This document shows positions 26,922 through 35,336 of a stretch of DNA of 42,114 nt, in pieces. Origin of the DNA: Flavonifractor avistercoris (lineage in GTDB: Bacteria > Bacillota > Clostridia > Oscillospirales > Oscillospiraceae); contig DWXT01000177.1 of NCBI GenBank assembly GCA_019119085.1, forward strand, positions 1 to 42,114. Reading direction: 5' to 3'. The translations under genes and the position numbers were made by a program. The notes beneath the pieces were generated by a model that made no database searches, was not told the origin of the DNA, and saw only the letters and a program-made list of their open reading frames with translations. Every line of letters begins with the position of its first letter. Position 1 is the stretch's first letter.

Positions 26922-27772
26922 AACGAGTCCTGCCTCTGCTGTTCCTGTTCGTCCTGCTCCTCACCGGCTGTGAGGAGTCCGTGGTGCCCGCCGCCAGCTA
27001 CGATCTGGACGAGATCCCCGCCTATGCCGGAGAGCCCTATGTGACCGTCAACGCCAACCAGCCCTTCTTCGAGGAAACGGACTACACCACCGAGGCCTTT
27101 GAGACCTACAGCGAGCTGGACGGGCTGGGCCGCTGCGGCCCGGCCTGGGCCTGCGTGGGGACGGAGCTGATGCCCACCGAGGATCGGGAGAGCATCAGCT
27201 CGGTGACCCCCTCCGGCTGGATCAATATGGAGTACGACGGCCAGTACCTCTATAACCGCTGCCACCTGATCGGCTTCCAGCTCACCGGTGAGAACGCCAA
27301 CGAGCGCAATCTGATCACCGGCACCCGGTACATGAACGTGGACGGCATGCTGCCCTTTGAGAACCTGGTGGCCGACTACGTGCAGGAGACCAACAACCAC
27401 GTGCTCTACCGGGTAACCCCCATCTTTGAGGGGGACAATCTGGTGGCCTCCGGCGTGCTGATGGAGGCCCTCAGCATGGAGGACGGTGGGGAGGGCGTGT
27501 GCTTCAACGTGTACGTCTACAACGTCCAGCCCGGCGTCACCATCGACTACGCCACCGGGGAGAGCCGGGCCGAGGGGGATGAGGCCCCGGCGGAGGACAC
27601 CCAGACCCCGGCGGAGACCACCTACATTCTGAACACCAGCAGCAAAAAGTTCCACCTGCCCGACTGCTCCGGCGTGGACAGCATGAACCCGGCCAACCGG
27701 CAGACCTATGTGGGCAGCCGGGAGGCCCTGCTGGACGAGGGCTACTCCCCCTGCGGCCAGTGCAAGCCATAA
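26918..27772 (+). CDS. Lipoprotein DNA/RNA non-specific endonuclease
   Basis: 284 aa. Signal peptide with lipobox LLTGC (Cys18), so probably anchored on the outside of the membrane. The nuclease core (about residues 55-215) has YLYNRCHLIGFQLTGENANE (His116) and NLITGTRYMN, the clostridial version of the DRGH-type beta-beta-alpha-metal nuclease. After a linker rich in Glu/Ala/Pro/Thr comes a C-terminal module (about 235-284), ILNTSSKKFHLPDCSGVDSM ending in PCGQCKP, which resembles the Ada-like metal-binding domain. Roles could be nutrient scavenging, DNA uptake or defence. AAGGAGGT precedes the start by 9 nt. Confidence 0.88.
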   Translation: MKRVLPLLFLFVLLLTGCEESVVPAASYDLDEIPAYAGEPYVTVNANQPFFEETDYTTEAFETYSELDGLGRCGPAWACVGTELMPTEDRESISSVTPSGWINMEYDGQYLYNRCHLIGFQLTGENANERNLITGTRYMNVDGMLPFENLVADYVQETNNHVLYRVTPIFEGDNLVASGVLMEALSMEDGGEGVCFNVYVYNVQPGVTIDYATGESRAEGDEAPAEDTQTPAETTYILNTSSKKFHLPDCSGVDSMNPANRQTYVGSREALLDEGYSPCGQCKP

Positions 27773-27790
27773 TCCAAAACACGCCCCAAA

Positions 27791-27817
27791 GGCGGCAGGA
27801 CTGGCCTGCCGCCTTTT
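27791..27817 (+). terminator. Terminator after the nuclease gene
   Basis: 9-bp stem GGCGGCAGG / CCTGCCGCC with loop ACTGG and then TTTT (27814-27817). Confidence 0.85.
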
Positions 27818-27851
27818 CTGCCACCCACACATCCACAGGAGGACGGACGCC

Positions 27852-29972
27852 GTGACCTACCCCGAGTTCAAAGCCAAATACGGCCTGCACCCCGACCCCC
27901 AGCAGGAGGCGGCCATCCTCTCCGACGCGGGGGCCACCCTGCTGCTGGCGGTGCCGGGCAGCGGCAAGACCACTACCCTGGTGACCCGGCTGGGCTATCT
28001 GATTCACTGCCAGGGGGTGGATCCCCGGCAGCTGCTCACCGTCACCTACACCGTGGCCGCCGCCGGGGACATGAAGCGCCGCTTTATCTCCCTCTTCGGG
28101 GAGGAACACGCGGAGGAACTGTCCTTCCGCACCATCAACGGCCTGTGCCAGTCCATCGTCTCCCGCTACGCCCGGCTGCGTGGGGTGGAGCCCTTCGCCC
28201 TGTGGAGCAGCGAGGGGGAGCTGAACGCCCTGGTGCGCTGGCTGATGCAGGCCAACGGGGCGGAGTGGCCGGGGGAGCAGGAGGTGAAGGAGGTGCGGGG
28301 GCAGATCACCTGCTGCAAGAACGGCATGCTGCGGGACGAGGAGATCCGGGCCGTCCGCATGGACGGGGTGGACTTCCCGGCGGTGTACTTCGGCTACCGC
28401 AGCTATCTGGAGGAGCACCGCCGCATGGATTACGACGACCAGCTGGTGTTCGCCTGGCGGGCCCTGCGGAGGTACCCGGAACTGCTGGCCTGGTATCAGC
28501 GCCGGTTCCCCTGCCTCAGCGTGGACGAGGCCCAGGACACCTCCAAGATTCAGCACGCCATCCTCAACCTGCTGGCGGCGGGGGGCCACAGCCTGTTCCT
28601 GGTGGGGGACGAGGATCAGAGCATCTACGGCTTTCGAGCGGCCTGGCCCCAGGGCCTGCTGGACTTCCAGAAGGTCTACCCGGAGGGGCGTGTGCTGCTG
28701 ATGGAGACCAACTACCGCTCCGCCGGCTCCATTGTGGAGAAGGCGGATGCCTTCATCCAGCGCAACGGCAGCCGCCACGCCAAGCACATGCGCCCCAGCC
28801 GCCCCCAGGGGGAGGCGGTGCGCCATGTCCAGCTGGAGGACTACGGGCAGCAGGCCAGCTACCTGGCCCAGGCGGCGGAGGACTGCGCGGTTCCCACCGC
28901 GGTGCTCTACCGCAACAACGACAGCGCCCTGCCCCTCATCGATCTTCTGGAGCGGCGGGGCATCCCCTACGCCTGCCGCCAGCGGGAGGGCTTCTTCTTC
29001 ACCAGCCCGGCGGTGCGGGATCTCACCGACGTGCTCCGCCTGGCCCTGGATCCCACCGACCGGGAGCGGCTGCTGCGGGTGTACTACAAGCTGGAGGTGC
29101 GCATCAAGCGGAACGTCCTCCAGGACAGGCTCCGCCGGGTGCCGGAGGGGGCGCCCGTGCTGGACGCCCTGATCGGCGGCGGCGGCATCGAGCCCTGGCA
29201 GGTTGGACGGCTCAAGGCCCTGCGCACCCACCTGTCCAAGCTGCCCCAGCTGTCCAGCTTCGCCGCCCTCCAGCGCATCGTCAAATACATGGGCTACGGG
29301 GACTACCTGTCCAGCCAGGGGGGCGACCGCAGCCGGGTGGACATCCTGCTGGCCCTGGCCCGGCAGGAGCCGGGGGTGGAGGGGCTGCTCCGCCGGCTGG
29401 ATACCCTGCGGGAGACGGTGGAGGCGGGAAACAGCTCCGGCTGCCCCTTCGTCCTGTCCACCATCCACGCCAGCAAGGGTCTGGAGTACGAGCGGGTGTT
29501 CCTCATCGACGCGGTGGACGGTATCTTTCCCTCGGTAAACCCCCGGAAGGGGAATGATCTGCCCCAGGAGGAGCAGCGCACCCTGGAGGAGGAGCGGCGG
29601 CTGTTCTACGTGGGCGCCACCCGGGCGAAGAAACGGCTCACCCTGCTCACCTGCGTCAACCGCTTCGGGGAGCCTTCCCCGCCCTCCACCTTTGTGGAGC
29701 AGTTCCTGGGCCTGCCCGCCTGGAGCAGCCAGAAGCACAAAGAGAAGGCCGCCCCCCGGAAGGAGCCCTCCGCCACCGCAGTGGCCGCCTGGGAGAAGGA
29801 CTATCTGCCCGGCACGGCGGTGGTGCACCGCTCCTTCGGCCCCGGGGTGGTGGAGAGCCGAGCCGGCTCCCTGGCTGTGATCGACTTCGGGGAGGCGGGA
29901 GTGCGCAAGGTGGAGCTTACCGCCTGCCTGCGGCGGCGGCTGATCCGCCTGGCCTCCAGCCCCGGGTTCTGA
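27852..29972 (+). CDS. UvrD/Rep-family superfamily 1 helicase
   Basis: 706 aa from GTG27852 (GGAGG 9 nt upstream); earlier codons of the frame overlap the nuclease gene. ATP-driven 3'-5' DNA unwinding. Motifs are Walker A VPGSGKTTTL (Lys39), motif II SVDEAQDTSK, motif III GDEDQSIYGFRAA, motif IV region TNYRSAGSIV, motif V TIHASKGLEYERVFLIDAVD and motif VI RRLFYVGATRAKKRL. A C-terminal tail (GTAVVHRSFGPGVVESR...) looks like the PcrA tudor-like end. It is shorter than UvrD/PcrA and Rep, probably an accessory repair helicase. Confidence 0.9.
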   Translation: MTYPEFKAKYGLHPDPQQEAAILSDAGATLLLAVPGSGKTTTLVTRLGYLIHCQGVDPRQLLTVTYTVAAAGDMKRRFISLFGEEHAEELSFRTINGLCQSIVSRYARLRGVEPFALWSSEGELNALVRWLMQANGAEWPGEQEVKEVRGQITCCKNGMLRDEEIRAVRMDGVDFPAVYFGYRSYLEEHRRMDYDDQLVFAWRALRRYPELLAWYQRRFPCLSVDEAQDTSKIQHAILNLLAAGGHSLFLVGDEDQSIYGFRAAWPQGLLDFQKVYPEGRVLLMETNYRSAGSIVEKADAFIQRNGSRHAKHMRPSRPQGEAVRHVQLEDYGQQASYLAQAAEDCAVPTAVLYRNNDSALPLIDLLERRGIPYACRQREGFFFTSPAVRDLTDVLRLALDPTDRERLLRVYYKLEVRIKRNVLQDRLRRVPEGAPVLDALIGGGGIEPWQVGRLKALRTHLSKLPQLSSFAALQRIVKYMGYGDYLSSQGGDRSRVDILLALARQEPGVEGLLRRLDTLRETVEAGNSSGCPFVLSTIHASKGLEYERVFLIDAVDGIFPSVNPRKGNDLPQEEQRTLEEERRLFYVGATRAKKRLTLLTCVNRFGEPSPPSTFVEQFLGLPAWSSQKHKEKAAPRKEPSATAVAAWEKDYLPGTAVVHRSFGPGVVESRAGSLAVIDFGEAGVRKVELTACLRRRLIRLASSPGF

Positions 29973-30019
29973 GGCCGGGCACCTCTCCCCTGTTCCGCTG
30001 AATTTCAGGGCGTTGGGAC

Positions 30020-30048
30020 TTGACAACGCCCCTCCGGTATAGTATTAT
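30020..30048 (+). promoter_or_regulatory. Promoter of tRNA-Thr
   Basis: TTGACA (30020-30025), 17-nt spacer, TATTAT (30043-30048), 40 nt before the tRNA. Confidence 0.85.
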
Positions 30049-30088
30049 AAAAATCGCCGCTTTGGGCCGAAGCCCCCGGCGGCCGGAC

Positions 30089-30164
30089 GCTGGAATAGCT
30101 CAGTCGGTAGAGCAGCTGATTCGTAATCAGCAGGTCGCGTGTTCAAGTCACGTTTCCAGCTCCA
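30089..30164 (+). tRNA. tRNA-Thr (anticodon CGT)
   Basis: 76 nt cloverleaf: acceptor GCTGGAA / TTCCAGC, D arm GCTC..GAGC, anticodon stem GCTGA / TCAGC with loop TTCGTAA, T arm GCGTG TTCAAGT CACGT, CCA encoded. Anticodon CGT reads ACG. The 3' end is a likely integration site, as a tyrosine integrase gene lies 171 nt downstream. Confidence 0.96.
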
Positions 30165-30200
30165 GAAACCGGCGGAAATCGGATGATTTCCGCCGGTTTC
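30165..30200 (+). terminator. Hairpin after tRNA-Thr
   Basis: 16-bp perfect stem (30165-30180 with 30185-30200) with loop GGAT starts right after CCA. A TTTTT run follows 5 nt later, so it is probably the tRNA terminator. Confidence 0.7.
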
Positions 30201-30234
30201 GTCACTTTTTGAGGGAATACGGTGTGGGGCAAAA

Positions 30235-30269
30235 TGTGGGTCAGACTTTGACCCACACCGTGACCCACA
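30235..30269 (+). repeat. TGACCCACA repeat cluster next to the integrase
   Basis: One inverted copy, TGTGGGTCA (30235-30243), and two direct copies, TGACCCACA (30249-30257 and 30261-30269), lie between tRNA-Thr and the integrase stop. Short repeats in this position are often arm-type binding sites for the integrase or its directionality factor. Confidence 0.6.
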
Positions 30270-30284
30270 TGCCGAAACAACCGG

Positions 30285-30322
30285 AAAGGGCCGAAGAGGA
30301 TTTTTGTCCTCTCCGGCCCTTT
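30285..30322. terminator. Hairpin after the integrase gene
   Basis: AAAGGGCCG-A-AGAGGA / TCCTCT-C-CGGCCCTTT with a 6-nt loop. Located 13 nt past the integrase stop on the - strand; the T-run is short, so termination is uncertain. Confidence 0.5.
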
Positions 30323-30335
30323 CTGTTCTGCTGTG

Positions 30336-31490
30336 CTACAACACCTGCGCCATGAAATTCCCCATCTTTTCTGCGGCCTTCTCCTGCATCCGCCGGTTGG
30401 TGTGGGTGTAGGTGCGCAGGGTAAACCCGGCGTCGTAGTGCCCCAGCATGGCGGATACCGTTTTCACATCCACGCCGCTTTGGAGCGCCACCGTGGCAAA
30501 AGTGTGGCGCAGATCGTGAAATCTGATATACTCCAGCCCGGCGTCCTTCAGAATCTTCTTGTGGAGGTTCACGATGGAGTCCGGGTGGTACATGCCGCCG
30601 GTCCTGGGGGATGGAAACAGATAGGGGCTCTCCGGGTGCCTTTCGTGCTCCTGCACCAGCAGTTCCACCGCCTCCCGGGGGATGGAGATCTCCCGGACGG
30701 AGTTGGACGTCTTGGGCTGGCAAATGGCCAGCTCTCCCTGGGCATTCCGCCCCACCTGCTTGCTCACCGAGATGGTGCCGTGCTCCGCGTCCAGGTCAGT
30801 CCAGAGGAGGGCGGCCAACTCACCCTTCCGGATGCCGCTGACCAGCTCCAGGTAGAACAGGGCCAGCACACCCCGGCGCTCCGCCGCCTCCAGGTAGGCC
30901 CTCATGTCCTCCGGCTTCAGGGTTCTCATCTCCTGCCGCTGGAGCTTGGGCACGACACAGTCCTCGGCCGGGTTGTGGAGGAGCAGCTTCTCCTTCACCG
31001 CCCGGTCCAGGGCGCTGTGGAGCATGGTGTGGACGCCCCGGATGGTGGAGCTGCTCAGACCAGGGCGCTTGGACTTCTGCACGGCTCTGCGGCGGCCGTT
31101 CTGCTGCAGCTCCCGGTACAGGTTCTGAATCTGCCGGGTGGTCAGCTGGTTGAGCTTGACCTCCCCGATGTAGGGGATGGTATGCAGCTCGATGCCCCGC
31201 CGGTAGTACTCCGCTGTGGAGAACCGCAAATTGGGCTTGGCGTAGATTTCAAACCACAGCCTCAGCCACTCCGACACCGTGTATTTCCCGGCCCTGGCCA
31301 CGTCCAGGCTGCCGGCTTCCTCAATGGCCTTTTTCAGCTTCGCTTTGACCTCGGCCTGGGTCCTGCCCAGCACGTTCTTGATAATCCGCTTGCCGGTATC
31401 CGGGTGGTATCCGGCGGTGTACCGGCCCTCCCAGCGCCCATCGCTGCGCTTGCGAATATTTCCCTCGCCATTGGCCCGCTTCTTGGCCAT
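30336..31490 (-). CDS. int: Tyrosine site-specific integrase
   Basis: 384 aa from ATG at 31490 (GGAGG 7 nt upstream; the longer frame to 31520 lacks a better site). The N-terminal arm-binding region reads GNIRKRSDGRWEGRYTAGY, followed by a SAM-like core-binding domain (about 70-170) and the catalytic domain with Arg221 (SGIRKGELAALLW), His325 and Arg328 (FHDLRHTFATVALQSG), His351 (MLGHYD) and nucleophile Tyr361 (LRTYTHTN). It is intact. It reads toward tRNA-Thr, whose 3' end is the probable att site. No excisionase, relaxase or phage genes follow, so the rest of the element is probably lost. Confidence 0.93.
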   Translation of the reverse strand: MAKKRANGEGNIRKRSDGRWEGRYTAGYHPDTGKRIIKNVLGRTQAEVKAKLKKAIEEAGSLDVARAGKYTVSEWLRLWFEIYAKPNLRFSTAEYYRRGIELHTIPYIGEVKLNQLTTRQIQNLYRELQQNGRRRAVQKSKRPGLSSSTIRGVHTMLHSALDRAVKEKLLLHNPAEDCVVPKLQRQEMRTLKPEDMRAYLEAAERRGVLALFYLELVSGIRKGELAALLWTDLDAEHGTISVSKQVGRNAQGELAICQPKTSNSVREISIPREAVELLVQEHERHPESPYLFPSPRTGGMYHPDSIVNLHKKILKDAGLEYIRFHDLRHTFATVALQSGVDVKTVSAMLGHYDAGFTLRTYTHTNRRMQEKAAEKMGNFMAQVL

Positions 31491-32404
31491 ATTGTTCGCC
31501 TCCTTCGCAGCACCACACAATACCGCAGAAGGAAGAAAATAGCCACCCCAAACCCGCAGAGTTAACAGATCCTTATCATTTGGCCGCGCCTGGAGCTCTC
31601 TTTGTCAACAGCATCGCATTTCTCTTTGCTTTACGGCGCAAATTTTGCGTTCTCAGTCCACAGCGTCGGCCAAAAAGGCCGAAATTGGTTGGAAACGCTG
31701 GATTTCTCAAATCACCGACCACCTGAAACCACCGACTGTGGCGAAAAGGTGCACCTTCCTCGAAAGCCGGAAAAGCCCCGCACTGCGGGGCTTTGTGGCC
31801 GGGAGGTGGGCGCTTGCGACCACCTCCCTTTATCCTAGTACGAAAATCGAACACCCCCAAAGGGCCCAAAACGTGGCCCCCGGAGGCGTTCTTCCTCTGA
31901 ATTCGGATGGTCCGGACAGCCGCCGCCCCACACGCGGCCCAACACTGTCCAAATACCCTCGACAGGGATCATCTCTCCACCTCTACCCCGAAACCAGCAC
32001 ACAGGGCCGACACGGCCGCGACAGGGGCCTTCCTGTGGGCGTCCGGCTCTCCTCCTGGAGTGGGTGCGGGCTGCGCCCGCAAATGCGCCAGGCTGCCGTT
32101 TGCGGCAAGCCAGGTGCTCTGCTTGCCCCACCCAAGGGTGGGTAAGAAATGGTGATAAGAAAACATTGTACCAACACTCAGTTCAGAACAGCTGATCATG
32201 TGATAATTGCTTCGGAGATACTTTCAACTATGAAGCCAGCACCACTCCTTTCCAAAACTGGGCCATGAAAAAACTCCGCCTTTTCCTCGAAAAAAGCGAC
32301 GTTGACGTTTTCGTGCAGGTTGGCTCAGTTTTCGTTGTACTTTATGATTATGCCTTTGTAAAATATTTACTTATAGCACAAAACCGCTGAAAAAGAAGGC
32401 CTTT
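31491..32404. other. 914-nt stretch without a convincing gene (probable element remnant)
   Basis: No frame has family features or convincing codon use. It holds palindromes: CGCAAA-T-TTTGCG (31637-31649), CGGCC/GGCCG (31667-31681), GGGAGGTGG/CCACCTCCC (31801-31828), GCGGGC/GCCCGC (32066-32080) and CCCACCC/GGGTGGG (32127-32142). From about 32145 to 32400 it is clearly more AT-rich than the rest of the window. I looked for a second copy of the tRNA-Thr 3' end (attR) and saw none. Confidence 0.6.
31772..31794. terminator. Possible phage-style terminator
   Basis: 10-bp stem AAAGCCCCGC / GCGGGGCTTT with loop ACT inside the integrase-proximal non-coding region. A second hairpin (31801-31828) follows. 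No linked gene shows which strand it serves. Confidence 0.45.
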
Positions 32405-33385
32405 TTATCCACGAAGCAGGCGGCTCAGCTCCTCCGCCGTGATGCCGCTCATGTAGTCCCCTACACGGAGGGCCTCCAGGGCCTCCGTCAGGTGTCCGTC
32501 CAGGGGCAGGCCAACCATGGCCCCCTCCAGCTCGCCCAGCTCGCCGCCGAAGAAGTCCCCATAGAAGCGGACAGCCTTGATTTTTCCGCCCTCCGCGCTC
32601 AGATGGGCGGTGACCAGCCCCGCCGGGAACTTCATCTCCCGCCGCATGTCGTAGGCGGGGGAACAGCCGTAGTTCCACGCCCAGGTGGCGTACTTTTCAT
32701 CCCGCAGCTTCCGAATGGCGGCCAGATCCGTCTCCGTCAGGGTGTAGGGCTCCAGTTCCCCGCTGGCCATGGCGCACTCCGTCAGTGCCTGCTTGAAGTC
32801 CTCCATGGAGATAGGCGCAGGGGCATGGGCGTTGATGGTGGTCACCCGGCTGCGCACCGATTTCACCGCCTTGGAGGCAAACTTGGCCTCCTTGACCCGC
32901 AGGGCGTCGGCCACATCGGTCAGGTTGGAGTCCAGCATGATGCACCCGTGGTGGAGCAGGCGGCCGTGCCGGACGTACTGGGCGTTGCCCGAAAACTTCA
33001 TCCCGTCGATGGTCAGGTCGTTGCGGCCGGTGAACTCCGCGTGGACGCCGAAGCGGGCCAGGGCCCGGATCACCGGCTCCACAAAGACTTTGAAATTGAG
33101 GCCGGGGGCGTCGGCCCGGTCCACGATGAAGGTGAAATTCAGATTGCCCTTGTCGTGGTACACCGCCCCGCCGCCGGACAGCCGCCGGGCCACCCGGATG
33201 CCGTGGGCGTCCACATAGGCCTGGTCGATCTCCTCGGCGGTGTTCTGGTACTTGCCCACCACGATGGTGTTGTCGTTCTGCCAGAGCATGAAGCAGGGGC
33301 GGCTCCGCCCCAGTTCCTCGAACAGGTACTCCTCCAGGGCCAGGTTAAAGTAGGGATCTGTGCTGTGGGATTCCAGATAGATCAT
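32405..33385 (-). CDS. lplA: Lipoate-protein ligase A
   Basis: 326 aa. Activates free lipoate with ATP and attaches it to lysines of lipoyl domains. Motifs are RRLSGGGAVYHD (67-78), the catalytic Lys130 in GMKFSGNAQYV and the following HHGCIMLDSNL; a C-terminal accessory domain is present (about 245-326), as in the E. coli enzyme. Its start overlaps the upstream metallo-beta-lactamase-fold gene by 41 nt. It lies close to the dehydrogenase operon encoding a free lipoyl domain, the likely target. Confidence 0.93.
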   Translation of the reverse strand: MIYLESHSTDPYFNLALEEYLFEELGRSRPCFMLWQNDNTIVVGKYQNTAEEIDQAYVDAHGIRVARRLSGGGAVYHDKGNLNFTFIVDRADAPGLNFKVFVEPVIRALARFGVHAEFTGRNDLTIDGMKFSGNAQYVRHGRLLHHGCIMLDSNLTDVADALRVKEAKFASKAVKSVRSRVTTINAHAPAPISMEDFKQALTECAMASGELEPYTLTETDLAAIRKLRDEKYATWAWNYGCSPAYDMRREMKFPAGLVTAHLSAEGGKIKAVRFYGDFFGGELGELEGAMVGLPLDGHLTEALEALRVGDYMSGITAEELSRLLRG

Positions 33386-34145
33386 CTGTCAGTTCTCCTT
33401 CCTCGTGTGGTTCCCATTGGGCTACTCTCCCGTCAATCCAGGACATGTGCGGCAGAATCTCCGCCCGGGGCAGATCCTCGGGCAGGCTCCGGGCCGCCTG
33501 CTTGGCCAACGTGCGGTAGTGGAAGCGGTCGTCCTCCTTAAAGGGCAGGTGTTCCAGGAAAATCCGCCCGGGACGGAGTATGCGCAGGAATTCCTGTCCC
33601 TGGGGTGAGGAGAGCTGATAGAGGTTGAAGAACCCCGCGTCCACCTCTCCGCCGTAAAAGCCAGAGAAGGCGGCGGCATCCTCCGCAGTAAGGGCGGCGT
33701 CCCCGGCGATGAAAAAGGTCTCGCCTCCCATGCGGATGAGATAGGACTGGTGCACATCTTCCCGGAATCTCTCCCCGTCATGGACTGTATTCCGGGCCAG
33801 GATGTACGCCGAGCCCATCCGCACTGTGCACTCCCCACGGCGTACAGTGCGCACGGCAACCGGCCCGCGGTGCAGGCCCGGGGCATAGAAGGGCAGCTCT
33901 GGGTGCTCCCGCAGCAGGCGGCGTACCTGCTCGGGAGCATAGTGATCCCGGTGCAGATGGGTGAACAGCAGGCCGGTCAGGTGCGAAAACAAGCCGGAGC
34001 CCTGGCGCATCTGTATGGAGAGGAACTCCGGCATGGGAGAACAGCCCTCCTCCCGTCCCTGGTGAATCCCGTCCACCAGCAGGCCGTTCTCACCGTCCCA
34101 AAGGTAAAGTCCGGAATTGACTGAGTGGAAGACAGCGGTATGCAT
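33345..34145 (-). CDS. Metallo-beta-lactamase-fold hydrolase
   Basis: 266 aa. The metal-binding motif THLHRDHY (His63, His65, Asp67, His68) and a later AGDAALT give the core of a metallo-beta-lactamase fold. The substrate is unknown. It overlaps lplA by 41 nt and shares its promoter (34166-34195), so a link with lipoate or acyl-thioester metabolism is possible but unproven. The start ATG 34145 has GGAGG upstream. Confidence 0.8.
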   Translation of the reverse strand: MHTAVFHSVNSGLYLWDGENGLLVDGIHQGREEGCSPMPEFLSIQMRQGSGLFSHLTGLLFTHLHRDHYAPEQVRRLLREHPELPFYAPGLHRGPVAVRTVRRGECTVRMGSAYILARNTVHDGERFREDVHQSYLIRMGGETFFIAGDAALTAEDAAAFSGFYGGEVDAGFFNLYQLSSPQGQEFLRILRPGRIFLEHLPFKEDDRFHYRTLAKQAARSLPEDLPRAEILPHMSWIDGRVAQWEPHEEGELTDDLSGIPQHRSLL

Positions 34146-34165
34146 GGAATCTCGCCTCCATATTC

Positions 34166-34195
34166 AGTATAGCAGATATCTTAGAATAATAGCAA
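34166..34195 (-). promoter_or_regulatory. Promoter of the MBL-fold/lplA operon
   Basis: On the - strand: TTGCTA (34195-34190), 18-nt spacer, TATACT (34171-34166), 20 nt before the start codon. The region is AT-rich compared with its surroundings. Confidence 0.65.
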
Positions 34196-34249
34196 AATCC
34201 ATGCCAAAATATTGCCGTAATTCCAACGGTTATGGGGATTAATTGGTAT

Positions 34250-34306
34250 AAAAAAGAGACTCCCGTCTCCATAATAGACAAAAGGAGCGGCGTGAAACGC
34301 CGCTCC
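34250..34306 (-). terminator. Tandem terminators ending the dehydrogenase-etf operon
   Basis: On the - strand the first hairpin is GGAGCGGCGT / ACGCCGCTCC (34306-34284) followed by TTTTGT. The second is GAGAC / GTCTC (34269-34256) followed by six T (34255-34250). Two hairpins in a row give a firm stop before the MBL-fold/lplA promoter. Confidence 0.88.
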
Positions 34307-34320
34307 TCAGCGTCTGTTGC

Positions 34321-35325
34321 TCAGGCCTTAGCCTTCTTCACTTCCTCGGTGAGAACAGGCAGAACCTCAAAGAGGTCCCCCACCACGCCGTAGTCCGCCA
34401 CGTCAAAGATGGGGGCATCAGGATCCTTGTTGATGGCCACGATTACATCAGAGCCGCTCATACCAGCCAGGTGCTGGATGGCGCCAGAGATGCCGCAGGC
34501 GATGTACAGCTTGGGGCCTACGGTCTTGCCCGTCTGGCCCACCTGGTTGGCGTGGGCAATCCAACCGGAGTCCACCGCCGCGCGGGAGGCACCTACTACG
34601 CCGCCCAGGGCCTCGGCCAGGGCCCGTACCGGGGCGAAGCCCTCCGGGCCGCCCACGCCCCGGCCGCCGGAGACGATGATCTCCGCGCCCTCCAGATCCA
34701 CGTTCTCCCCGCCCAGATCCTGAATCAACTCCAGCACCTGGGTGCGGATGTCCTTGGGATCCATATGGATGTCCTCCCGGATAATCTCCGCCCTGACCTC
34801 GCCCTCGGCACCCTTCTTGAACACGCCGGGACGAACCGTGCCGATCTGGGGCCGATGGTTGGGGCAGAGGATGGTGGCCATCAGATTGCCGCCAAAGGCG
34901 GGACGGGTCCAGGCCACATTGCCGCTCTCCTCATCGATGTCCAGGGCGGTGCAGTCGGCGGTGAGGCCGGTCTTCAGGCGGCAGGACAGGCGGGGGCCCA
35001 GATCCCGGCCGTTGTTGGTGGCACCGATGAGCATGCTTGTGGGCCCGTACTTCTCCACCAGGGTATAGAGCGCGGCGGTATAGGCGTCGGTGGAGTAGTG
35101 CTGATACTCCGCCCCCTCCACCACGATCACCTTGTCCGCGCCGTGGCTGGACACGGCTTGAACCGCACTGTCCACACCGCTGCCGATGACCACGGCCACC
35201 AGCTTGCCGCCCTGCTTGTCTGCCAGCTCACGGCCCGGGGTGAGCAGCTCAATGCCCACGTTCTTGGCCGAGCCGTCCCCGTTGGTCTCTACAAATACCC
35301 AGAGATCCTTTGTCTTCGCTTCCAT
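34321..35325 (-). CDS. etfA: Electron transfer flavoprotein subunit alpha
   Basis: 334 aa. With EtfB it carries electrons on FAD. The C-terminal FAD-binding region has AVDSGWIAHANQVGQTGKTV and LYIACGISGAIQHLAGM, typical of EtfA/FixB. No ferredoxin domain is fused to the N-terminus. It is the last gene of the operon, 11 nt after etfB. No acyl-CoA dehydrogenase gene lies next to it, which is unusual for clostridial etf genes; the neighbours are a 2-oxoacid-type dehydrogenase complex. Confidence 0.95.
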   Translation of the reverse strand: MEAKTKDLWVFVETNGDGSAKNVGIELLTPGRELADKQGGKLVAVVIGSGVDSAVQAVSSHGADKVIVVEGAEYQHYSTDAYTAALYTLVEKYGPTSMLIGATNNGRDLGPRLSCRLKTGLTADCTALDIDEESGNVAWTRPAFGGNLMATILCPNHRPQIGTVRPGVFKKGAEGEVRAEIIREDIHMDPKDIRTQVLELIQDLGGENVDLEGAEIIVSGGRGVGGPEGFAPVRALAEALGGVVGASRAAVDSGWIAHANQVGQTGKTVGPKLYIACGISGAIQHLAGMSGSDVIVAINKDPDAPIFDVADYGVVGDLFEVLPVLTEEVKKAKA

Positions 35326-35336
35326 TCTTCTCCCCC

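Noticed and set aside
31645..32145. 166-codon + strand frame in the integrase-proximal gap
   Set aside because: No ribosome site, no recognisable domain, erratic composition with rare codons, and it runs through several hairpins. It may be decayed phage DNA, but I cannot support a gene.
32040..32145. Hairpin cluster considered as a third copy of the structured element
   Set aside because: It has AAATGCGCC, vaguely like the hairpin 2 loop, but neither the linkers nor the loop-stem order match copies A and B.
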